From Streptomyces decoyicus (GTDB taxonomy: Bacteria > Actinomycetota > Actinomycetes > Streptomycetales > Streptomycetaceae): 64,000 nucleotides of DNA. The position numbers and the translations under genes are program-made. The notes below the pieces were generated by a model that saw only the letters and a list, made by a program, of their open reading frames with translations, was not told where the DNA came from and did no database searches. The stretch lies in the NCBI RefSeq assembly GCF_019880305.1, contig NZ_CP082301.1, positions 4,712,001 through 4,776,000 on the forward strand. The letters are read 5' to 3'. This document shows, piece after piece, positions 59,308 to 64,000 of this stretch (positions within the stretch are counted from its first letter, which is position 1; the number at the start of each line of letters is the position of its first letter).

Positions 59308-59504
59308 AGGGACACCGGCCGGTCGTGGGGGACACTGCCCGGCCGGGTGCGGGCCGGAGCGTCCCGGTGTGCGGGGCGCCGCCGGGGCGGGACGGAACAC
59401 CGCCCGGCCTCCGGAGCCGTTCCGCGCCGCGCCAGGGCACCGGTGGTGCGGCTCGCTGCCGCGCCACCGTTCACGAATTAAGCGGCTTTTGTCGGAAACG
59501 GTCG

Positions 59505-59510
59505 TAAAGT
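59505..59510 (+). promoter_or_regulatory. -10 box with probable leaderless start
   Basis: TAAAGT lies 6 nt before the ATG at 59517, and no ribosome-binding site precedes that ATG. Transcription from this box would start at or next to the start codon. Confidence 0.45.
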
Positions 59511-59516
59511 CGCCAC

Positions 59517-60164
59517 ATGCCAATGCCAAACGGAACCCGCGGCGGCATGGCGTTCAGCGCCGATGAGTTGCGTGTGCTCCGTCGCGCCCTCGCCCATGCC
59601 CTGCAGACGACGTCCCACCCCGCCCCGCTCGGCGTCCTCCGCCCCGAGTGGTCGCAGGACATCCAGGAATATCTCCGGCTGGCCGAGGCCGTGGACGAGG
59701 CGGTCCGCGAAGGCGGCAGGCTGCGTGCCTTCCTGCTCGCCGACCTCGCCCGATACCGCGAAGCCCTGCCCGGCTCCGCCACCGGCTACCTCGCGCAGCT
59801 GGCCGAGGCGCTGGCGGCCGGCCATGTCCCCGGCCCCGACGATCTCGCCGCCCTGCGCTCGCTGGGCGAGCGGCCCGGCACAGCCGCCGAGCGCGAACGC
59901 CGCAGCGCCCTGCTGCGCCACTGCGAGCAGCTGGCCGAACAATCCGTACGAACCCGGCTCCGCGCGCTGCCAGGCGGCCGCTCAGCCGCCCGCAACGGGC
60001 GGGAACCGGAGCCCGCACGGGAGCCGAAACCGGAGCGCAAGCCGGAGCCCCAGCCGTCGCCGCGGCCGAAGGATCCGCAGCGGGACCGGCCGATCCCCAC
60101 GCCGGGAGAGGTCTTCCCGCCCCGCCGCAAGCCCGCCCCGCCCCCCGAAAGCCGCACCGCCTGA
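59517..60164 (+). CDS. conserved hypothetical protein with Pro/Arg/Glu-rich tail
   Basis: 215 residues. A helical N-terminal domain (about 10-135: FSADELRVLRRALAHALQTTSHPAPLGVLRPEWSQDIQEYLRLAEAVDEAVREGGRLRAFLLADLARYREALPGSATGYLAQL) is followed by a basic/acidic PExRKPEPQ tail. Strong codon bias supports it. No signal peptide, membrane helix or known family is recognised. It is preceded by a leaderless-type promoter and followed by a small membrane protein 79 bp away. Confidence 0.8.
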   Translation: MPMPNGTRGGMAFSADELRVLRRALAHALQTTSHPAPLGVLRPEWSQDIQEYLRLAEAVDEAVREGGRLRAFLLADLARYREALPGSATGYLAQLAEALAAGHVPGPDDLAALRSLGERPGTAAERERRSALLRHCEQLAEQSVRTRLRALPGGRSAARNGREPEPAREPKPERKPEPQPSPRPKDPQRDRPIPTPGEVFPPRRKPAPPPESRTA

Positions 60165-60243
60165 CCGCTGCGTACTCTGGCTGCGTACTCTCGGAGGCTC
60201 AGCCCTATCTCGGCGGCTCAGCCCTATAAGGAGGCCACACGCC

Positions 60244-60423
60244 ATGGATTACGTCGCAGCGCTGCTCCCGCCCGTAGTGATGGCCGTGGCCTTCACCGCT
60301 CTGATCGTGACGATCATCAAGAGCCAGGGCGGAGCGAACAAGGCCAAGGAGGATGCGGCCGTGGACGCCGCGCTGGCCCGCGCCGAATCCGCCGGCCAGG
60401 AGCCCGCGGCGCACCGCGTCTGA
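60244..60423 (+). CDS. 59-residue single-pass membrane protein
   Basis: MDYVAALLPPVVMAVAFTALIVTIIKSQGG places one membrane helix at about 6-25, followed by a charged Ala-rich helix (NKAKEDAAVDAALARAESAGQEP). ATG at 60244 has a very strong ribosome-binding site, AAGGAGG. Good codon bias and size resemble small conserved actinomycete membrane proteins of unknown function. A 19-bp tandem repeat (60191-60228) lies just upstream, and an intrinsic terminator follows at 60459. Confidence 0.8.
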   Translation: MDYVAALLPPVVMAVAFTALIVTIIKSQGGANKAKEDAAVDAALARAESAGQEPAAHRV

Positions 60424-60458
60424 GCCGCCCGCCGCCCTTTCGGCGGCCCGCACGCACC

Positions 60459-60500
60459 GTACGGCCCGGGATTGATCATCCCGGGCCGTACCTCCTTTTT
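60459..60500 (+). terminator. intrinsic terminator with T tract
   Basis: GTACGGCCCGGGAT (60459-60472) pairs perfectly with ATCCCGGGCCGTAC (60478-60491) around TGATC, followed by CTCC and TTTTT (60496-60500). Confidence 0.9.
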
Positions 60501-60559
60501 CCGGCACAAACGCCACGAGATCAACGGGCATTCGCGACATCTCCCACTATTGTTCTTGT

Positions 60560-61075
60560 GTGCCGAGACGCTTGGGTGATCTGGAAGACGCGGTCATGAC
60601 GCGGGTCTGGGAGTGGAACCGCCCGGTCACCGTTCGCGAAGTCCTGGAAGATCTGCAGAAGGAACGGTCGATCGCCTACACCACGGTCATGACCGTATTG
60701 GACAACCTCCATCAGAAGGGCTGGGTGCGCCGCGAAGCAGAAGGCCGCGCCTATCGATATGAGGCGGTCTCCACTCGCGCCGCCTACGCGGCCGCACTGA
60801 TGAACGAAGCATGGTCCGCCAGCGACAACCCCGCGGCCGCTCTTGTGGCCTTCTTCGGCATGATGTCCCCGGAACAGCGACATGCCCTGCGTGATGCCGT
60901 ACGGATGGTGCAAGTCGATGAACCCGCGGAAGACGCAGAACAACAGGCACCGGAGCCCGAAGAGGCTGCCCCCGCGGAAGTAGCCGAAGCGCAAGCGCCA
61001 CCGGAAGGCGCCGGTGAAGCCGGATCGGCCGAAGGGGATGAACCCGGGGCGAGTGCCACCGGCAACGGGCGATAG
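60560..61075 (+). CDS. BlaI/MecI/CopY-family transcriptional repressor
   Basis: 171 residues. The winged helix (1-75: LGDLEDAVMTRVWEWNRPVTVREVLEDLQKERSIAYTTVMTVLDNLHQKGWVRREAEGRAYRYEAV) and a short dimerisation helix are of the BlaI type. The C-terminal 50 residues form an acidic Ala/Pro/Glu tail. GTG at 60560 has TATTGT 6 nt upstream, suggesting a leaderless mRNA. No BlaR-like sensor protease or beta-lactamase is adjacent, so signal and targets are unknown. Confidence 0.92.
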   Translation: MPRRLGDLEDAVMTRVWEWNRPVTVREVLEDLQKERSIAYTTVMTVLDNLHQKGWVRREAEGRAYRYEAVSTRAAYAAALMNEAWSASDNPAAALVAFFGMMSPEQRHALRDAVRMVQVDEPAEDAEQQAPEPEEAAPAEVAEAQAPPEGAGEAGSAEGDEPGASATGNGR

Positions 61076-61084
61076 CGTCCCGGC

Positions 61085-61603
61085 ATGCCTCCGCATTCAA
61101 AAGGCCTCACCGTCCGCCGTGCCAGGACCGCCGATGTACCGGCCGTACGCCGCCTCATCGACGCCTACTCACGCAACGGGATCCTGCTCGACAAAGCCAC
61201 CGTCACGCTTTACGAGGACATCCAGGAGTTCTGGGTCGCCGAGCGGGACGAAGACGCCGAGGTCGTCGGCTGCGGAGCACTCCACGTCATGTGGGAAGAC
61301 CTCGCCGAGGTCCGCACCCTGGCCGTGGACCCCCGGCTGAAGGGATCCGGCGTCGGCCACCAAGTCCTCGAGAAGCTCGTGCGCACTGCGAGCTGGCTCG
61401 GAGTGCGGCGCATTTTCTGTCTCACCTTCGAAGTCGACTTCTTCACCAAGCACGGCTTCGTAGAGATCGGCGAAGCCCCGGTAGACGGTGATGTCTACAG
61501 TGAGCTGCTGCGTTCCTATGACGAGGGCGTTGCGGAGTTCCTGGGCCTCGAACGAGTGAAGCCCAACACCCTGGGTAACAGCCGGATGCTTCTGCACCTG
61601 TGA
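61085..61603 (+). CDS. amino-acid N-acetyltransferase (ArgA-like short GNAT)
   Basis: 172 residues of a single GNAT domain: VRRARTADVPAVRRLIDAYSRNGILLDKATVTLYEDIQEFWVAER, LAEVRTLAVDPRLKGSGVGHQVLEKL (acetyl-CoA loop, degenerate RGxGxG) and FCLTFEVDFFTKHGFVEI. It matches the short N-acetylglutamate synthases of actinobacteria that start arginine synthesis by acetylating glutamate. No kinase domain is fused. ATG at 61085, 9 bp after the BlaI-type gene. Confidence 0.9.
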   Translation: MPPHSKGLTVRRARTADVPAVRRLIDAYSRNGILLDKATVTLYEDIQEFWVAERDEDAEVVGCGALHVMWEDLAEVRTLAVDPRLKGSGVGHQVLEKLVRTASWLGVRRIFCLTFEVDFFTKHGFVEIGEAPVDGDVYSELLRSYDEGVAEFLGLERVKPNTLGNSRMLLHL

Positions 61604-61759
61604 TGAGTGTTCTATGTCCGAATCGCTCCCCTATCTCATGGCTACGGAAGCATGCGTTCCCCGGTCTGCGGGCAAGTGAACCCTACCCAAGGGTTTGTGT
61701 TTTTCCCGGAAAAGCGGTTTGCTTTCCGTCGTAATCCGCATTCGATGAAAGGGAAACCG

Positions 61760-62098
61760 GTGGCACAGAAGGTTCAGGTTCTTCTTGTCGACGACCTCAA
61801 CGGTGGCGAGGCGGACGAGACGGTGACGTTCGCTCTCGACGGCAAGTCCTACGAGATCGACCTCTCCGACAGCAACGCGCAGAAGCTGCGCGACTCGCTT
61901 GCCGACTTCGTGAAGGCCGGCCGGCGTACCGGTGGCCGCGCTTCTTCGGGCCGTGGCAAGACGCGCGCCGCTGCTTCCGGCGGCAGCCAGGACACCGCGA
62001 AGATCCGTGCCTGGGCGAAGGAGAACGGCTACAACGTCAATGACCGCGGCCGCGTCCCCGCCGACATTCGTGAGGCATTCGAGAAGGCCAACGCCTGA
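61760..62098 (+). CDS. lsr2: Lsr2 nucleoid-associated protein
   Basis: 112 residues. The N-terminal oligomerisation domain (MAQKVQVLLVDDLNGGEADETVTFALDGKSYEIDLSDSNAQKLRDSLADFVKAGRR) and the C-terminal DNA-binding domain with the AT-hook-like RGR (RGRVPADIREAFEKA) are intact. Lsr2 bridges DNA and silences AT-rich, often horizontally acquired, genes. GTG at 61760 follows AAAGGG. The upstream 150 bp is AT-rich for this genome, compatible with autoregulation. Its 3' end overlaps the convergent SCO3374-family gene by 70 bp. Confidence 0.96.
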   Translation: MAQKVQVLLVDDLNGGEADETVTFALDGKSYEIDLSDSNAQKLRDSLADFVKAGRRTGGRASSGRGKTRAAASGGSQDTAKIRAWAKENGYNVNDRGRVPADIREAFEKANA

Positions 62099-62724
62099 TC
62101 GCCCTTCGCGCGGTCCGATTGACTATTACGAGCACGCGACAACCGGGCACGGTGGCACTCCGTCGCTGCCGCGCTCACGAGCCGCACGAGGTCGGGGGCG
62201 CCTCCAACGTCCCCGAATCCTGCCCCGAACCCCGTGGTGGGCAGGGAATTCTCCGCCTCGTGCCCGGTCCGGGGAGGCCGCACCCACCCCGCGGCCTCCC
62301 GCGAGCCGATTCCGTATGACAGTGCTGTGCCGGCGGAGAACGCCGGCGCGGGCATCCGGTCTCCCGTCCCACGCGTCGTGAGATCCGCTGCGAGTGCGCC
62401 CCACTCCAGCCATTCCAGGATTCCCGGGAGTTCTTCGGCGCCGCCGGCCGCGATGAGCATGAGCAATTTCGGCCGATCACCCGCGTGTTTCCCGTCGCAT
62501 CCGGCCCGAAGGAGCGCCACCGGGCCGGTGCGCGGCAGTCGCCGCAATACGGCGCTTCCCGCATCGGCCGGCATCTCCAGGACATCGAAGCGCAGCCCCG
62601 TCAGGAGCTCCACCGGCTCCGTTCCGGTGGTCGGCCAGCCCAGCTCCTCCTCGTACCAGCGGCGGACCGTGACGAGAGGGGCGGGGGCGAGGGGACTGCG
62701 GGGGCGCGGAAGCACGCGGGCCAT
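62029..62724 (-). CDS. SCO3374-family protein
   Basis: 231 residues. PRSPLAPAPLVTVRRWYEEELGWPTTGTEPVELLTGLRFDVLEMPADAGSAVLRRL, and RPKLLMLIAAGGAEELPGILEWLEWGALAADLTTRGTG, are characteristic of the actinomycete SCO3374 family next to lsr2 and clpC. The domain resembles bifunctional primase/polymerase-like N-terminal regions in outline, but no catalytic motif is seen and no function is known. The last 60 residues show weaker bias and overlap lsr2, so the functional protein may end earlier or the tail may be altered. Confidence 0.75.
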   Translation of the reverse strand: MARVLPRPRSPLAPAPLVTVRRWYEEELGWPTTGTEPVELLTGLRFDVLEMPADAGSAVLRRLPRTGPVALLRAGCDGKHAGDRPKLLMLIAAGGAEELPGILEWLEWGALAADLTTRGTGDRMPAPAFSAGTALSYGIGSREAAGWVRPPRTGHEAENSLPTTGFGAGFGDVGGAPDLVRLVSAAATECHRARLSRARNSQSDRAKGDQALAFSNASRMSAGTRPRSLTL

Positions 62725-63223
62725 GCCCGGTGCAACTCCCGAAAACCCGGGAAGTTACGCTGGGTGGAGACATGGATACGCACCGTACCCACGCAAGAGG
62801 GCGTGCGGGGGCATCCGGTGGCGTGCGGATGTTCGCCCGTAGCGGATGGAAGGGCTCTGCGCCGCATGGAGTGTCAGTCCCTGCGGGTAAGACAGTCTCA
62901 GTGGGAAGAGAAGGTGTGACCGGCGCCCGAGGCGCTTCTCCCCGGCTGACGGCCGGCGGCGGACGGCGTGTCGGTACAGGGCGCGTTCGCCACGGGCGTA
63001 GTGGCAGTGGGCGTATATGCCTGGCCTGCGGGAACATCGTCTCGCACCATCGAGTTGGAGCAGATGTCAGCTGTTCGGCAGTAAATTTCCCCGCCGGAGC
63101 GGGGGTGATCCGGACGGGTGTCGGCAGTTGGAATGAGCTGTCCCGCCCCGCGGGACTAGCATGCGGAAGGACAGGGAGGGGACCGACCCCTAACTGCCTG
63201 ACCGCTCTGAGGAGCGATTAACG
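62725..63223. other. long leader/promoter region upstream of clpC
   Basis: About 500 bp with no codon-biased frame; an open plus-strand frame (62730-63221) lacks third-position GC bias. It presumably carries the heat-shock or ClgR-controlled promoters of clpC and the promoter of the SCO3374-family gene. GAGGAGCG before 63224 is the clpC ribosome-binding site. Confidence 0.6.
62985..62998 (+). promoter_or_regulatory. possible ClgR-type site upstream of clpC
   Basis: GTTCGCCACGGGCG contains the GTTCGC half-site and a following GCG as in actinobacterial ClgR operators, about 226 bp before the clpC start. One weak match only; ClgR control of clpC is established in streptomycetes and related genera, but binding here is inferred. 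Confidence 0.3.
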
Positions 63224-64000
63224 ATGTTCGAGAGGTTCACCGACCGTGCGCGGCGGGTTGTCGTCCTGGCTCAGGAAGAAGCCCGGATGCTCAACCACAA
63301 CTACATCGGCACCGAGCACATCCTCCTGGGCCTGATCCATGAGGGTGAGGGTGTCGCCGCTAAGGCCCTGGAGAGCCTCGGGATTTCGCTCGAGGCGGTC
63401 CGCCAGCAGGTGGAGGAGATCATCGGGCAGGGCCAGCAGGCTCCGTCCGGGCACATTCCCTTCACCCCCCGTGCCAAGAAGGTCCTGGAGCTCTCGCTCC
63501 GCGAGGCCCTCCAGCTCGGCCACAACTACATCGGTACGGAGCACATCCTGCTCGGCCTGATCCGCGAGGGCGAGGGCGTCGCCGCCCAGGTCCTGGTGAA
63601 GCTGGGCGCCGATCTGAACCGGGTGCGGCAGCAGGTCATCCAGCTGCTCTCCGGCTACCAGGGCAAGGAAGCCGCCACGGCCGGCGGCCCCGCCGAGGGC
63701 ACTCCCTCGACGTCCCTCGTCCTGGACCAGTTCGGCCGCAACCTGACGCAGGCCGCTCGCGAGACCAAGCTCGACCCGGTCATCGGGCGCGAGAAGGAAA
63801 TCGAGCGGGTCATGCAGGTGCTGTCCCGCCGTACCAAGAACAACCCGGTCCTCATCGGCGAGCCCGGCGTCGGCAAGACGGCGGTCGTCGAGGGCCTGGC
63901 GCAGGCCATCGTCAAGGGCGAGGTGCCCGAGACCCTCAAGGACAAGCACCTCTACACCCTCGACCTCGGTGCCCTGGTCGCCGGCTCCCGCTACCGCGGT
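63224..64000 (+). CDS. clpC: ATP-dependent Clp protease ATP-binding subunit ClpC (5' part)
   Basis: 259 codons to the window edge. Two Clp N-domain repeats (about 5-68 and 80-143; MLNHNYIGTEHILLGLIHEGEGVAAKALE and LGHNYIGTEHILLGLIREGEGVAAQVLVKLG), then the first AAA+ module beginning DPVIGREKEIERVMQVLSRRTKNNPVLIGEPGVGKT, with Walker A 212-219. ClpC unfolds substrates for ClpP. The gene continues past 64000. ATG at 63224 follows GAGGAGCG. Confidence 0.97.
   Translation, partial: MFERFTDRARRVVVLAQEEARMLNHNYIGTEHILLGLIHEGEGVAAKALESLGISLEAVRQQVEEIIGQGQQAPSGHIPFTPRAKKVLELSLREALQLGHNYIGTEHILLGLIREGEGVAAQVLVKLGADLNRVRQQVIQLLSGYQGKEAATAGGPAEGTPSTSLVLDQFGRNLTQAARETKLDPVIGREKEIERVMQVLSRRTKNNPVLIGEPGVGKTAVVEGLAQAIVKGEVPETLKDKHLYTLDLGALVAGSRYRG

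Noticed and set aside
62730..63221. 163-codon frame upstream of clpC
   Set aside because: It lacks third-position GC bias and motifs and directly precedes the clpC ribosome-binding site; treated as leader.

Overview
The window is a stretch of high-GC actinobacterial chromosome, almost certainly Streptomyces. The evidence is extreme GC bias at third codon positions, many GTG starts, ATGA start/stop overlaps, and Streptomyces-type genes: chaplins, rodlins, TipA, Lsr2, a WhiJ/AbaA-like module and an SCO3374-family protein. It reads as primary metabolism and development. I see no prophage, insertion sequence, CRISPR array, tRNA, rRNA or biosynthetic cluster.

Layout. (1) 0.3-4.9 kb is an aerial-hypha surface-protein cluster: two short chaplins, three rodlins, a small secreted protein with a chaplin-like signal peptide, and a long single-domain chaplin with an LAxTG sortase motif. 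(2) 5.2-9.0 kb holds a nitrilase-family hydrolase, a TatA-like protein and a zinc-starvation set of cysteine-free ribosomal proteins (S14, L28, L33, L31, S18) around a COG0523 protein. A Zur-like operator lies in the divergent L28/L33 promoter. (3) 9.4-11.5 kb is a WhiJ/AbaA-like trio (DUF397, HATPase, XRE-DUF5753) bracketed by inverted copies of one 17-bp palindromic sequence. (4) 11.5-25.3 kb is a mixed region: aldehyde dehydrogenase, DinB protein, PadR-controlled ABC exporter with two operators, WrbA plus glutamate decarboxylase, LysE exporter divergent from tipA, DedA, ThrE-like exporter, pyrophosphatase and a PBP4-type carboxypeptidase.

(5) 25.7-38.5 kb is a housekeeping run: metalloprotease, tilS, hpt, ftsH, folE, esterase, LPG-synthase-like protein, folP, NTF2-like protein, folB, folK and a DUF3180 protein. 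Strong hairpin terminators separate folE from its neighbours. (6) 38.7-42.8 kb is a glycine-betaine/choline-type ABC importer. (7) 42.9-50.6 kb contains a coiled-coil membrane protein, a NuoD-like protein next to a MidA/NDUFAF7-type methyltransferase, a two-component system and an ArsR-type regulator facing a 29-bp palindrome. (8) 51-59.3 kb joins cofactor pathways: a threonine-aldolase-like enzyme divergent from a DUF2520 protein, then panC, nadB, nadC and coaX, mostly with overlapping starts. These genes carry many in-frame minisatellite expansions. (9) 59.5-64 kb holds small conserved proteins, a BlaI-type regulator, an ArgA-like acetyltransferase, lsr2, an SCO3374-family gene and the 5' part of clpC, cut by the window end.

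The most unusual signals are the three-rodlin/chaplin mosaic, the mirrored 17-bp sites around the WhiJ/AbaA-like trio, the apparently leaderless Zur-controlled L33 promoter, the degenerate COG0523 GTPase, the minisatellite zone through panC/nadB, a 33-bp duplication of the coaX start, and two Streptomyces-type palindromic elements embedded in frame inside genes.
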